A stretch of DNA of 50,691 nt from DAOUAG01 sp034432935 (lineage in GTDB: Bacteria; Chloroflexota; Dehalococcoidia; SM23-28-2; RBG-16-64-32), in assembly GCA_034432935.1 (NCBI GenBank), contig DAOUBD010000069.1:1-50691 (forward strand), read 5' to 3'. The translations under genes and the position numbers were made by a program. Positions 1 to 8,808 of the stretch are shown here, one piece after another (positions within the stretch are counted from its first letter, which is position 1; each line of letters opens with the position of its first letter). Below the pieces are notes generated by a model. That model was not told the DNA's origin. It made no database searches and worked only from the letters and a program-made list of their open reading frames with translations.

Positions 1-1199
1 ACCTGGAACTGGCCAAGGAGCTGTCTCAAGAGAACGACAGCAAGATCGTCCTATTTGTGATGGACGGCCTGGGGGGTCTCCCTCACCCTGAGACCGGACG
101 CACTGAGTTGGAGTCCGCGTACACGCCTCACCTTGATCGCATCGCCCGCGAAAGCGCCTGCGGCTTCACGATACCGGTGGCTCCGGGCATCACCCCAGGC
201 AGTGGCCCTGGCCACCTGGCCCTCTTCGGCTATGACCCCCTTGTCTACAACATCGGCCGCGGCGTCCTCGAGGCTGTCGGCATCGATTTCGACCTCCGGC
301 CCTCCGACGTGGCCGCTCGCGGCAACTTCTGCACCATAGATGACGCCGGGCGCATCGTCGACCGCCGCGCTGGCCGCATCAGCACTGAGCAGTGCGCAGG
401 GCTCGTCTCTGGCCTACGCCAGATCACCGTGGATGGCGTCGATATCTTCGTCGAGCCTGTCCGCGAGCACCGGTTCGTCTTCGTCATGCGCGGCCCCAAC
501 CTCTCCGACGCCATCGCCGATACCGATCCGCAGGCGGAGGGTGCTGAGCCCCTGCGCCCGCGCGCCACGTCACCCCAGGGGGAGCCCACGGCGATGCTCG
601 TCACCCGCTTCGTCCAGCGGGCCCAACAGTACCTCGCCGACAAGCGTCCCGCCAACATGCTGCTCCTGCGGGGCTTCTCCAAACGCCCCAACTGGCCCAC
701 TATGCGCGAGGTCTTCAAGCTCCGCTGCGCCGCCATAGCCCACTACCCGATGTACCGCGGCCTGGCAAAGCTCGTCGGCATGCAGGCCCTGCCCGTCGGA
801 CCCAGCATCGGTGACAGTCTGACTGTCTTACGCGAGAACTGGGGCCAGTTCGACTTCTTCTTTGTCCACTACAAGTACACGGACACGGCAGGCGAGGACG
901 GCGACTTCGACCGAAAGGTGGCCAAACTGGAGGAGGTCGACGCGGCCATCACCGCTTTGACCGATCTGAACCCAGATGTCTTGATGATCGCTGGAGATCA
1001 CTCCACCCCTGCCATCTACGGCGCCCACTCTTGGCACCCTGTCCCCTTCATCCTCCGCTCCCGCTGGATACGGGCGGACGAATGCGATATGTTTAACGAA
1101 GTAGCCCTCCTCAAAGGCTCTTTGGGCGTCTTCCCGGCCAAGGAGGCGCTGCCCCTGGCCCTAGCCCACGCTGGGCGCCTCAAGAAGTACGGAGCTTAG
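1..1199 (+). CDS. apgM: 2,3-bisphosphoglycerate-independent phosphoglycerate mutase, archaeal type (5' end cut by window)
   Basis: This enzyme interconverts 3- and 2-phosphoglycerate in glycolysis and gluconeogenesis without a bisphosphoglycerate cofactor. The alkaline-phosphatase-fold metal signature VMDGLGGLP lies at the start, followed by TPHLDRIA and the PGSGPGHLALFGYDP block with the probable phosphorylated Ser/His region; the metal-binding GDHSTP...HSWHPVP motif is near the C-terminus (about nt 990-1045). The first full codon in frame is at nt 3 and the frame stays open to base 1 (LELAKELSQENDSKIVLFV), so the true start lies outside the window and the ATG at 60 is internal. About 400 residues is normal for ApgM. 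tpiA follows 9 bp later, so the two glycolytic genes are probably cotranscribed. Confidence 0.93.
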   Translation, partial: LELAKELSQENDSKIVLFVMDGLGGLPHPETGRTELESAYTPHLDRIARESACGFTIPVAPGITPGSGPGHLALFGYDPLVYNIGRGVLEAVGIDFDLRPSDVAARGNFCTIDDAGRIVDRRAGRISTEQCAGLVSGLRQITVDGVDIFVEPVREHRFVFVMRGPNLSDAIADTDPQAEGAEPLRPRATSPQGEPTAMLVTRFVQRAQQYLADKRPANMLLLRGFSKRPNWPTMREVFKLRCAAIAHYPMYRGLAKLVGMQALPVGPSIGDSLTVLRENWGQFDFFFVHYKYTDTAGEDGDFDRKVAKLEEVDAAITALTDLNPDVLMIAGDHSTPAIYGAHSWHPVPFILRSRWIRADECDMFNEVALLKGSLGVFPAKEALPLALAHAGRLKKYGA

Positions 1200-1208
1200 G
1201 TTCCAACC

Positions 1209-1973
1209 ATGCGGAGAACAGCGGTCATCGCCGGCAACTGGAAGTGTCACCTCCGGCTGGAGAGCGCCCATGATCTGGCGGCTGGTCTCGTCGAAAGGCT
1301 GGGTGGCATAGAGCGCGTCGAAAAAGTTCTCTGCCCGACCTTTGTGCACCTGGCCACTGTGGCCCAGGCCATCCGACCTTCAAGCCTCAAGCTGGGCGCC
1401 CAGGACGTCCACTGGGAGGACGACGTGGCGGCCACGGGGGAAGTTGGACCTCAGATGCTCGCCCAGATAGTCCAGTACGTCATCATCGGCCACTCTGAGC
1501 GCCGCCACCAGTTCGGCGAGACCGACGAGATGGTCAACCGTAAGGTCAAGGGAGCGCTGGCCGCCGGGCTCAAGCCGATAATGTGCGTCGGCGAGAAGCT
1601 CCAGGAACGGGAGGCCGGCCTGACAGAGGCTGTACTGGTGCGCCAGGTGCGCAGCGGCCTCGAGGGCGCAGATCTGCCCGCCGGCTTCATCATAGCGTAC
1701 GAGCCCGTCTGGGCTATCGGTACTGGCAACGCGGCCACGCCTGCTGACGCCCAGGTTGCGGCGACGGTGATCCGCCGGGAGATCGAGGCCATGTTCGGGG
1801 CTGCCACGGCGTCGGCGACCCGTGTCCTCTACGGCGGCAGCGTCACGGAGGTTAACATCGCCGACTTCATGGCCTGCGACGGCATCGATGGCGCCCTCGT
1901 GGGCGGCGCCAGCCTGAAGATGGAGGCCTTCGCCCGTATAGTGGAGGTCGCCGCCGAAGCCCGGCCAGCCTAG
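1209..1973 (+). CDS. tpiA: triosephosphate isomerase
   Basis: Interconverts dihydroxyacetone phosphate and glyceraldehyde 3-phosphate in the cytoplasm. The 254-residue length is standard for the TIM-barrel family. All catalytic residues are visible: N10 and K12 in AGNWK, H95 in IIGHSERR, and E165 in AYEPVWAIGTG; the phosphate-binding YGGSV and GALVGGASL loops follow. The ATG lies 9 bp after apgM without a strong Shine-Dalgarno sequence, which fits translation coupled to apgM. The C-terminal tail after VEVAAEA is short and Ala/Pro rich. Confidence 0.97.
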   Translation: MRRTAVIAGNWKCHLRLESAHDLAAGLVERLGGIERVEKVLCPTFVHLATVAQAIRPSSLKLGAQDVHWEDDVAATGEVGPQMLAQIVQYVIIGHSERRHQFGETDEMVNRKVKGALAAGLKPIMCVGEKLQEREAGLTEAVLVRQVRSGLEGADLPAGFIIAYEPVWAIGTGNAATPADAQVAATVIRREIEAMFGAATASATRVLYGGSVTEVNIADFMACDGIDGALVGGASLKMEAFARIVEVAAEARPA

Positions 1974-2006
1974 GCCCGCCAGCCCGGCTCCCGCGCCGGC
2001 CTCCGA

Positions 2007-2951
2007 ATGCACCAGGGACAGATGCCACGCCTCATCGCTATCGTCGGCCCCACCGCGGCAGGGAAAACAGCGCTGGCGGTATCCGTCGCGCGGACCATAG
2101 GCGGCGAGATCGTCAGCGCTGATTCCCGACAGGTCTATAAAGGGATGGACATCGGCACCGCGAAACCGTCCCCCGCAGAGCGCTCCGCAGTGCCTCATCA
2201 CCTTATAGACGTTGTTGACCCCGATGAGCAGTTCAGCTTGGGCACGTGGCTGGAGCTGGCGCAGTCCGCCCTCACCGACATCTGGTCCCGTGGCCGTCAG
2301 CCCCTCTTAGTGGGCGGCACAGGGCAGTACGTCTGGGCCCTCCTCGAGGGTTGGCGCGTGCCGCGAGTAGCGCCCAGCGCCGAACTGCGGGCGCGTCTCC
2401 AACAGAAGCCCGCGACGGAGCTCCTCGAGGAGCTGGAGCGTTTGGATCCCGAGGCCTTGCGGTTCATCGACCCCCGTAACCTGCGCCGGGTAGTCCGCGC
2501 CCTTGAGGTCTGCCACGCCACCGGCAAGCCCTTCTCTTGGTGGAGGACTAAGGAGCCGCCGGCCTTCCAGACCCTCATCCTGGGCCTCCGCCTCCCACGG
2601 GAAGAGCTCTACCGCCGGATCGACGACCGCGTCGATGCCATGATGGCCGCGGGCCTCGTCGACGAGGTGCGCTCCTTGCTGGCCGCAGGCTACTCGCCGG
2701 ACCTCCCCTCCATGTCCGGGATCGGCTACAAAGAGATCTGCCAGTACCTTGCCGGAGAGATCGACCTGGCGACGGCGGTCCAGCGCATCAAGTGGGCGAC
2801 CCACCGCTTCGCCCGCCACCAGCAAGCCTGGTTCAAGTCCACCGACAGCAGGATACAATGGGTCGAGACCCCCGCCGAGGCCCGTGCTCTGGCCGAGAGC
2901 TTCCTGGAGATGGGCGCCGAGGCGAGCGGGACAAGGCCAACCGCTCCCTGA
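2007..2951 (+). CDS. miaA: tRNA dimethylallyltransferase
   Basis: Transfers a dimethylallyl group to N6 of A37 in tRNAs that read UNN codons. The P-loop GPTAAGKT is at the N-terminus, followed by the family blocks SADSRQVYKGMDIGTAKP, PHHLIDVVDPDEQFS, LVGGTGQYVWALLEGW and SGIGYKEI. The C-terminal KWATHRFARHQQAWFK is the usual tRNA-contacting Arg/Lys segment. 314 residues is normal. A second ATG at 2022 (MPRLIAIVG) would remove five residues and is an equally plausible start. The gene lies 33 bp after tpiA. Its stop codon overlaps the ribosome binding site of dapF, so the four genes apgM-tpiA-miaA-dapF are probably one transcript. Confidence 0.96.
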   Translation: MHQGQMPRLIAIVGPTAAGKTALAVSVARTIGGEIVSADSRQVYKGMDIGTAKPSPAERSAVPHHLIDVVDPDEQFSLGTWLELAQSALTDIWSRGRQPLLVGGTGQYVWALLEGWRVPRVAPSAELRARLQQKPATELLEELERLDPEALRFIDPRNLRRVVRALEVCHATGKPFSWWRTKEPPAFQTLILGLRLPREELYRRIDDRVDAMMAAGLVDEVRSLLAAGYSPDLPSMSGIGYKEICQYLAGEIDLATAVQRIKWATHRFARHQQAWFKSTDSRIQWVETPAEARALAESFLEMGAEASGTRPTAP

Positions 2952-2963
2952 GGAGGAAACGAT

Positions 2964-3830
2964 TTGCGGTTCGTCAAGATGCACGGCACAGGAAACGACT
3001 TCATTCTCATTGAGCCGGATGGCCAGCGCGACTGGCCGGCTCTGGCCAGGGCCATGTGCGATCGCCACTTCGGCGTCGGTGCAGACGGCCTGTTCCTAGT
3101 CCTGCCATCGGACAAGGCCAGCGTGAAGATGCGCCTGTTCAACGCCGACGGTTCAGAGGCCGAGGTGAGCGGAAACGGCGTACGCTGCCTTGTGAAGTAC
3201 GCGGTGGAGCGCGGGTTGGCCCGGCCCGACGGCGGGAAAGTCACCATAGAGGCCGTCCACGGCGTGCTCGAGGCCGACGTGGAGTCCGAAGGCGATCGCG
3301 TGCGGGCGGTGCGGCTTTCCATGGGCTCTCCGCGTTTCGCGCCGATGGACATTCCGGTCCTCACCGACCGCAATCCGCCGATACAGGGCCTTCCCCTCGA
3401 AGCCGGCGGCGAGAGCCTCGCCGTCGACTGCGTTTCCATGGGCAACCCGCACGCCGTCGCCTTCATCAGCGGCCCGGTCGAGAGCTACCCACTCGGCCGG
3501 TTGGGACCCCAGGTCGAGCACCACCCCCTCTTTCCCCAGCGGGTCAACTTCGGCGTTGCCCGCGTCCTCGACCGCGGCCGCCTAGAGCTTCGAGTCTGGG
3601 AGCGCGGCTGCGGCGAGACCCTGGCCTGCGGTTCCGGGTCCTGCGCGGCCGTTGTCCTGGCCCATATACGAGGGCTGGTGGGTGATCGTGTGGAGGTCCT
3701 CCAGCCGGGCGGCGTCCTTACCGTCGAGTGGCCGGGCCAGGGCGAAGTCCTCCTTACCGGCCCAGCCGCCTTCGTCTTCGAAGGCTACTGGCCCGATGAT
3801 GGCGACGTGATGTCGCAAGGGGCCCCATAA
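2964..3830 (+). CDS. dapF: diaminopimelate epimerase (Ser at the first catalytic Cys position)
   Basis: Converts LL- to meso-diaminopimelate, the last step before lysine and peptidoglycan cross-links. The start is TTG, chosen because a perfect AGGAGG (2951-2956) stands 7 nt upstream and the family N-terminus MHGTGNDFI follows. 288 residues is normal. The second catalytic cysteine is present (C222 in LACGSGSC, after the ERGCGET loop). The first catalytic cysteine, normally in CGNG, is serine here (S69 in VSGNGVRC, codon AGC at 3168-3170). A Cys occurs six residues later (C75), as in the family. dapL lies at 6.3 kb, so the LL-DAP substrate is probably made by the aminotransferase route. Activity with Ser69 is uncertain: it may be a natural subgroup or a related epimerase. 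Confidence 0.88.
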   Translation: MRFVKMHGTGNDFILIEPDGQRDWPALARAMCDRHFGVGADGLFLVLPSDKASVKMRLFNADGSEAEVSGNGVRCLVKYAVERGLARPDGGKVTIEAVHGVLEADVESEGDRVRAVRLSMGSPRFAPMDIPVLTDRNPPIQGLPLEAGGESLAVDCVSMGNPHAVAFISGPVESYPLGRLGPQVEHHPLFPQRVNFGVARVLDRGRLELRVWERGCGETLACGSGSCAAVVLAHIRGLVGDRVEVLQPGGVLTVEWPGQGEVLLTGPAAFVFEGYWPDDGDVMSQGAP

Positions 3831-3833
3831 CCC

Positions 3834-4349
3834 ATGTTCGGCCTGAATATCAACGGTTGGGAGATAGTCGCCCGCACAGTCATCGTCTATTTCGCGCTGC
3901 TGGCGGGTTTGCGTCTGGCCGGCAAACGAGAGCTGGGCCAGATGACGCCCTTTGACCTGGTGGTCATCCTGTTGATCGCCAACGCGGTGCAGAACGCCAT
4001 GGTTGGCCCAGACACCTCCGTTACCGGCGGCCTGATCGCCGCCGCCGCCCTAATCGCCATCAACTACGGCATAGCCGTGGCCCGCCAGCGCCTGCCAGGC
4101 CTCCGGCAGGCGGTAGAGGGCTCCCCGACGCTCCTCATCAGCGACGGCAAGTTCATCACAGAGCACCTACGCCGGGAAGGCCTCGACGAAGACGAAGTCA
4201 TGATGGCCATCCGGGAGCACGGCGTAGCCAGGGTGGAGGATGTAAGGCTGGCCGTTCTGGAGACCGATGGCTCCATCAGCATCGTCCCTATCGACACCAA
4301 GCCTTTGCGGACAAGGCGTCATTCCCGGTTCGTAAAGCATGGCGCCTGA
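3834..4349 (+). CDS. YetF/DUF421 family membrane protein
   Basis: Small membrane protein of the DUF421/YetF family; the function of the family is not established, though some members are linked to spore or envelope properties. Three hydrophobic helices are visible in the first 85 residues (IVARTVIVYFALLAGLRLAG, VVILLIANAVQNAMVG, GLIAAAALIAINYGIAVA). The family motif GKRELGQMTPFDLV sits between the first two. The cytosolic part has the DUF421 alpha/beta fold, with SPTLLISDGKF and DGSISIVP. The ATG is 3 bp after the dapF stop, so it is translated with dapF. 171 residues is slightly shorter than the Bacillus members. Confidence 0.85.
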   Translation: MFGLNINGWEIVARTVIVYFALLAGLRLAGKRELGQMTPFDLVVILLIANAVQNAMVGPDTSVTGGLIAAAALIAINYGIAVARQRLPGLRQAVEGSPTLLISDGKFITEHLRREGLDEDEVMMAIREHGVARVEDVRLAVLETDGSISIVPIDTKPLRTRRHSRFVKHGA

Positions 4350-4383
4350 CCTTAGGGCCCAGTAGCCCAGAGCCCCGGAGGCT

Positions 4384-5067
4384 TTAGCCGCAACGCCGCC
4401 TGAGCGCTGGTATGTCCCGCAACACCAGGCGGCGGCCCTTATTGCCGACGATGCCTTGCCGCCGGAACTGGCTCAGCCCCCGGTTCACGCTCTCCCGCGT
4501 CGCCCCGATCATAGTAGCCAGGTCCTCTTGTGTCAGCAGAAGGTCCAAGAGGACACCCTCGGCCGACGGCACCCCGTGCACGCTCGCCAGCTCGAGCAGC
4601 TTCTTCGCAAGGCGGCCGCCGGCATCCAGGCCAGCCAAGTCCGCGGCCATCTCGTCGGTCTCCCGCAGGCGCCGGGCCACCACTGCTAGGACGGCCATCG
4701 CCGCGTCCGGCCGCGAGCGCAACAGGGCGATGAAGTCACTGCGCTGTATGGTGATGAGGGTGGTATCGCTGACAGCGACAGCACTAGCCGAGCGGGGGCG
4801 CCCATCTAGGAGAGAGAGGTCTCCGAAGAAGTCCCCAGGCCCCAGCACCGCGAGCGTCAGGTCGGTCCCCTGGAGCCCCGGCAGGTAGATGCGCACAGCG
4901 CCCTCGTCTATGATGTAGGCGCAGTCTCCCGGATCGTCCTTTTGGAATACGAGTTCGCCCCTGCGGAACTGCCGGCGCGCAGCGTTGCTGGCCAGCCACT
5001 CCAAGTCGCCTTCGGGCAGGGCAGCCAGGAAGGGCACCTTCCGCAGGAGATTGACTCTCGTGCTCAT
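4384..5067 (-). CDS. Crp/Fnr family transcriptional regulator
   Basis: Cyclic-nucleotide-binding beta-barrel domain (about residues 12-125: GDCAYIIDEGAVRIYL, LGPGDFFGDLSLLDGRPRSASAVA) followed by a Crp-type winged helix (about 145-215: LTQEDLATMIGATRESVNRGLSQFRRQGIV). No cysteine cluster of the Fnr type is present at the N-terminus, so an oxygen-sensing Fe-S centre is unlikely. The phosphate-binding arginine of true cAMP receptors falls in the block DGRPRSASA, so nucleotide binding is possible but not proven. It is convergent with the DUF421 gene and divergent from the methyltransferase at 5128 (60 bp apart), which it may control. 227 residues is typical. Confidence 0.9.
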   Translation of the reverse strand: MSTRVNLLRKVPFLAALPEGDLEWLASNAARRQFRRGELVFQKDDPGDCAYIIDEGAVRIYLPGLQGTDLTLAVLGPGDFFGDLSLLDGRPRSASAVAVSDTTLITIQRSDFIALLRSRPDAAMAVLAVVARRLRETDEMAADLAGLDAGGRLAKKLLELASVHGVPSAEGVLLDLLLTQEDLATMIGATRESVNRGLSQFRRQGIVGNKGRRLVLRDIPALRRRCG

Positions 5068-5127
5068 ACCTGTTTCATGTCCGGGACGCTCTTCCGCTGA
5101 TCAATCCTCTTACGTACGGAGGCGCAG

Positions 5128-6195
5128 ATGCAACAGCAGAACAAGACCGACGTCAGCGAGGCCAGGGCTTTCGGCGAGCGCCTCTTCGAAATATATACGG
5201 GGGGCCTACTGTCCCTCATGGTCGATATCGGCCACCGCACAGGGCTCTTCGAGGCCGCGGCCCAGGGGCCAGCCACCAGCCAGGAGCTGGCCTCCAGGGC
5301 CGGCCTATCGGAACGATATGTGCGGGAGTGGCTAGGGGCCATGGTGACCGCCGCCGTCTTCGACTACGATGCCACTGCCGGCCGCTACACCCTTCCCCCC
5401 GAGCACGCCGTGCGGCTGACTGGGGAGACCATGTACAACATGGCCCCCATGAGCCGTATTGTGCCCCTCCTGGCCCGGCACACCGATCGGGTCGCAGAGG
5501 CCTTCCGGCATGGCGGCGGCGTGCCCTACGCGGAGTTCGGCCCTGAATTTACGGAGCTCATGGATGAAGTCAACCGTCACGCCTACGACGCCTATCTCAT
5601 CCGGGACTACCTGACGGCAGCGCCTGAGCTCCCCCAGCGGCTGCGGCAGGGCATCCGGGTTGCCGACATCGGCTGCGGATCTGGCCACTGCGTCAACCTA
5701 ATGGCCCGGGAGTACCCGGCTTCCCAATTCATCGGCTATGACATCGACCCGGACGCCTTGGCCCGGGCCCGCCGGGAGGCCGAAGCGCTGGGCATAACCA
5801 ACGCCACCTTCCAGGCCCTCGACGCGGCGCGTTTGCCAGCGGAACCCCAGTTCGGCTTCATCACGGCATTCGACGCCATCCATGATCAGGCCGCCCCGGC
5901 CGAAGTCCTGAAGCGCATCTTCCAGGCTCTGGCCCCCGGCGGCATCTTTATGATGGTAGACATCAACGCCAGCAGCGACCTCGGCGGCAACCTCACGAAC
6001 CCCATGGCGCCCTTCCTGTACAGCCTCAGTGTCCTGCACTGCCTTACCGTGTCCCTAGCCCAGGCAGGCGCGGGCCTTGGCGCCCTCTGGGGCTGCGAGA
6101 CCGCCCTCCGCATGTTGGCCGAGGCTGGGTTTTCGCAGATCGACCTGCGGGAAGCCCCGGATCACATGAACGCCATCTACATCTGCCGCAAGTAG
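5128..6195 (+). CDS. class I SAM-dependent methyltransferase with N-terminal winged helix
   Basis: Residues about 25-95 form a winged-helix domain (TSQELASRAGLSERYVREWLGAMVTAAVFDYD) like that in O-methyltransferases and the mycobacterial Rv2258c group. The Rossmann SAM-binding domain follows, with motif I VADIGCGSGHCVNLMA, the acidic loop FIGYDIDPDALARAR, and ITAFDAIHDQAAPAEVL. The final segment MNAIYICRK is typical of this group. The substrate cannot be told from sequence. The gene stands alone on its strand, divergent from the Crp/Fnr regulator, and 355 residues fits the family. Confidence 0.85.
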   Translation: MQQQNKTDVSEARAFGERLFEIYTGGLLSLMVDIGHRTGLFEAAAQGPATSQELASRAGLSERYVREWLGAMVTAAVFDYDATAGRYTLPPEHAVRLTGETMYNMAPMSRIVPLLARHTDRVAEAFRHGGGVPYAEFGPEFTELMDEVNRHAYDAYLIRDYLTAAPELPQRLRQGIRVADIGCGSGHCVNLMAREYPASQFIGYDIDPDALARARREAEALGITNATFQALDAARLPAEPQFGFITAFDAIHDQAAPAEVLKRIFQALAPGGIFMMVDINASSDLGGNLTNPMAPFLYSLSVLHCLTVSLAQAGAGLGALWGCETALRMLAEAGFSQIDLREAPDHMNAIYICRK

Positions 6196-6283
6196 CCCGC
6201 CAATTGCCCGCTACTCTTTGCGGCCATGGCTGCTGTACGATAACAGGCGGTCTGCTCAACGGAGAGCGAGAGTTAAGAAACCT

Positions 6284-7456
6284 ATGGAACTTGCCAGGCG
6301 CATCGAGAAACTCCCACCCTACCTCTTTGCAGAGATCAGCAGGAAGATCGCCGAGAAGCGTGCCCAAGGCGTCCGCGTCATCTCCTTTGCGATAGGCGAT
6401 CCCGATCTGCCCACGCCCACCCATATCATCTCCGCCCTGATGGCGGCGGCGCAGGACCCCGTCAACCACCGTTATCCCGAGACTGACGGACTCCCAGAGC
6501 TCCGCGAAGCCATCGCCCGCTGGTATCAGCGGCGTTTTGAGATAGAACTCGACCCCGCCACGGAGGTGCTCCCCCTGATCGGCTCGAAGGAGGGCATAGG
6601 GCATATCGCCCTCTGCTTCATCGACCCTGGCGACGTGGCCCTGGTGCCGGATCCCGGCTACCCAGTCTACTCCGTGGGCACTCTGCTGGCGGGAGGCGAA
6701 CCCTACTTTCTCCCCCTCACCGAGGAGAACAACTTTCTTCCAGACCTCGATGCCGTGCCGCCGGAGGTCGCCAAGCGAGCGAAGGTCTTATGGCTCAACT
6801 ACCCCAACAACCCAACCGGGGCGGTGGCCCCTCTCGAATTCTTCGAGGCCGCCGTGGCCTTCGCCAAACGCTATGGCCTGGCGATCCTCCACGATGGGCC
6901 CTACTCCGAGGTGGCCTTCGATGGCTATCGGCCCGTGAGCTTCCTCCAAGTGCCCGGAGCGCGCGAGGTAGGCATCGAGTTCCACTCCCTCTCCAAGTCC
7001 TACAACATGACCGGCTGGCGCATCGGCATGGCCGTCGGCAACGCCCGCATCGTCAACGCTCTCATGCGCGTCAAGTCCAACCTCGATTCGGGCATCCCTC
7101 AAGCCATACAGCAGATGGCCATTGCAGCGCTCGATGGCCCCCAGGACTGCATCGAGGAGCACAACCGGATCTATCAGCAGCGGCGGGACCGCTTGGTCAG
7201 CGCCCTCTCCAAGCTCGGCCTCCGCGTCTGCCTGCCCAAGGCCAGCCTCTACGTCTGGGCCCGTATCCCGTCCGGAATGACGAGCGTGCAGTTCGCCACC
7301 AAGCTTCTGGACGAAGCCGGCGTCGTTGTCACGCCAGGCAACGGCTACGGCCCCTCAGGCGAAGGTTACGTCCGCCTCTCGGTAACCCTTCCTGATGCAG
7401 ACCTGGAGGAAGGCGTGCGCCGCATGGAGGCGTTGGCCCGCTCATGGCGTCCGTAA
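6284..7456 (+). CDS. dapL: LL-diaminopimelate aminotransferase (class I/II PLP aminotransferase)
   Basis: Predicted to make LL-diaminopimelate directly from tetrahydrodipicolinate with glutamate as amino donor. It is a fold-type I PLP enzyme: the PLP-binding NYPNNPTG and the Schiff-base lysine in HSLSKSYNMTGWRIG are clear. The N-terminus RIEKLPPYLFAEI and the IGDPDLPTP block match the DapL group rather than general aspartate aminotransferases. I place the start at the ATG at 6284, where homology begins, rather than the TTG at 6218. dapF lies 2.5 kb upstream and supports the assignment. A related aminotransferase specificity cannot be excluded. Confidence 0.85.
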   Translation: MELARRIEKLPPYLFAEISRKIAEKRAQGVRVISFAIGDPDLPTPTHIISALMAAAQDPVNHRYPETDGLPELREAIARWYQRRFEIELDPATEVLPLIGSKEGIGHIALCFIDPGDVALVPDPGYPVYSVGTLLAGGEPYFLPLTEENNFLPDLDAVPPEVAKRAKVLWLNYPNNPTGAVAPLEFFEAAVAFAKRYGLAILHDGPYSEVAFDGYRPVSFLQVPGAREVGIEFHSLSKSYNMTGWRIGMAVGNARIVNALMRVKSNLDSGIPQAIQQMAIAALDGPQDCIEEHNRIYQQRRDRLVSALSKLGLRVCLPKASLYVWARIPSGMTSVQFATKLLDEAGVVVTPGNGYGPSGEGYVRLSVTLPDADLEEGVRRMEALARSWRP

Positions 7457-7473
7457 CGCCCGCCGTTCTGTCC

Positions 7474-7479
7474 TATACT
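7474..7479 (+). promoter_or_regulatory. possible -10 element before hflX
   Basis: TATACT lies about 80 bp before the first standard hflX start codon, in the short gap after dapL. No good -35 hexamer is found at 16-18 bp. A GGAGG at 7486-7490 follows directly, so an RNA starting near 7486 would carry it at its very 5' end. Confidence 0.3.
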
Positions 7480-7554
7480 GGAGCTGGAGGCAGGTGAGAC
7501 CGGACTATCGCAAAGCTGTACGAAACATCCGAACCTGAAGAGCGCGCCTTTCTG

Positions 7555-8748
7555 GTGGCAGCGGAGGTAAGACAGGCCAACGGGAGGGGTCCCCGCTGGC
7601 GCACCGATGCTTCTTTGGAAGAGCTCGCTCTCCTGGCTGCCACGGCCGGCGCCAAGGTCGTGGGCCGCACAGTCCAGCGCCTTGACAGCCCCAACCCGGC
7701 AACCTACATAGGCAAAGGCAAGGTCATGGAGATCGCCGCCCGGCGCCATGAACTGGGCTTCAGTACGGTTATATTCGACGACGAACTCACCCCCTCGCAG
7801 CAGCGCAATCTGGAAAAGGCCCTCGATGTCAAGGTCCTCGATCGCACGGCCCTCATCCTTGACATCTTCGCCCAGCACGCCCGCACTCGTGAGGGGCGCC
7901 TCCAGGTAGAGCTCGCCCAGCACCAGTACATACTTCCGCGCCTCCGTGGCCAGTGGTCCCACCTGGAACGCCTCGAAGGCCGCATCGGCACCCGCGGTCC
8001 CGGCGAAACGCAGCTCGAGACAGACCGCCGCATGATCCGCGGGCGCATTAGCGCCCTCAAGCGCCAGATCGAGCAAGTGCGACGGCAGCGGGCGCTCCAC
8101 CGCCGGCAAAGGGCCCGCCAGGGAGTTCCAGTTGTGTCCCTCGTCGGCTACACCAACGCTGGCAAGAGCACTCTTATGCGAGCCCTATCCGGCGCCGATG
8201 TCCTCGTGGAGGATCGCCTCTTCGCCACCCTAGACCCCGTGACCAGGCGCATACACCTCCCCTCAGGCGCAACAGCGTTGCTAACGGATACCGTCGGCTT
8301 CATCCAAAAACTCCCGGCCCAGCTAGTCGCGGCCTTCCGCGCCACACTGGAGGAGCTCGAGGAGGCAGCCCTCCTCCTGCACGTAGTCGACATAACCCAT
8401 CCGGATGCCGAAGAGCAGGCACGCTGCGTCGAAGAGACGCTGGCCGAGCTCAGTCTTGCCGACCGCCCGCGGCTGGCCGTCCTCAACAAGGCCGATCTTC
8501 TGGAAGGCGAAGGCCTGCCGCCAGAGGAGCCTTCCTCCGGCGGGCGGGGGAGCCAGCGCTGGGAGGCGCTCCAAGAGGCGGCCCGCCATCTCGCTCCCTG
8601 GGCTCCGGACGCCATCGTCGTATCCGCGGAACGGGGCTGGGGCCTCGACGGCTTGCGCAAGGCCATGGAGCTGGCCCTGGCAGAGGCAGCCGAAGTGCAG
8701 GCGGCTGCCTGCCGTTCGGCCTCGTGCCTGACGCGCAACCGAGAATAG
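7555..8748 (+). CDS. hflX: GTPase HflX (true start probably upstream)
   Basis: Ribosome-associated GTPase that splits or rescues stalled 70S ribosomes. An N-terminal HflX domain (about residues 1-150, with DDELTPSQQRNLEKAL and VKVLDRTALILDIFAQHA) and the glycine-rich TRGPGETQLETDRR linker precede the G domain: G1 GYTNAGKST, G3 DTVGFI, G4 NKAD. GTG 7555 is the first normal start codon. However, the same frame upstream reads KLYETSEPEERAFLV back to 7513, which looks like the conserved HflX N-terminus. That open stretch begins after a TGA at 7495-7497 and has no ATG, GTG or TTG. Either a rare start (ATC 7507 or CTG 7516) is used or a base is wrong near 7495-7515. Confidence 0.93.
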   Translation: MAAEVRQANGRGPRWRTDASLEELALLAATAGAKVVGRTVQRLDSPNPATYIGKGKVMEIAARRHELGFSTVIFDDELTPSQQRNLEKALDVKVLDRTALILDIFAQHARTREGRLQVELAQHQYILPRLRGQWSHLERLEGRIGTRGPGETQLETDRRMIRGRISALKRQIEQVRRQRALHRRQRARQGVPVVSLVGYTNAGKSTLMRALSGADVLVEDRLFATLDPVTRRIHLPSGATALLTDTVGFIQKLPAQLVAAFRATLEELEEAALLLHVVDITHPDAEEQARCVEETLAELSLADRPRLAVLNKADLLEGEGLPPEEPSSGGRGSQRWEALQEAARHLAPWAPDAIVVSAERGWGLDGLRKAMELALAEAAEVQAAACRSASCLTRNRE

Positions 8749-8808
8749 CCGCAGCGTCATGCGCCTGGGCGGCAACCGGGCCGTCAATATCGGAAGAAAG
8801 GAGTACAG

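Noticed and set aside
1380..2201. 273-codon minus-strand frame over tpiA and miaA
   Set aside because: Antisense to tpiA and miaA whose catalytic residues are all intact.
6218..6283. TTG-started 22-residue extension of the dapL product
   Set aside because: The extension has no conservation with DapL, and the ATG at 6284 matches the family N-terminus.
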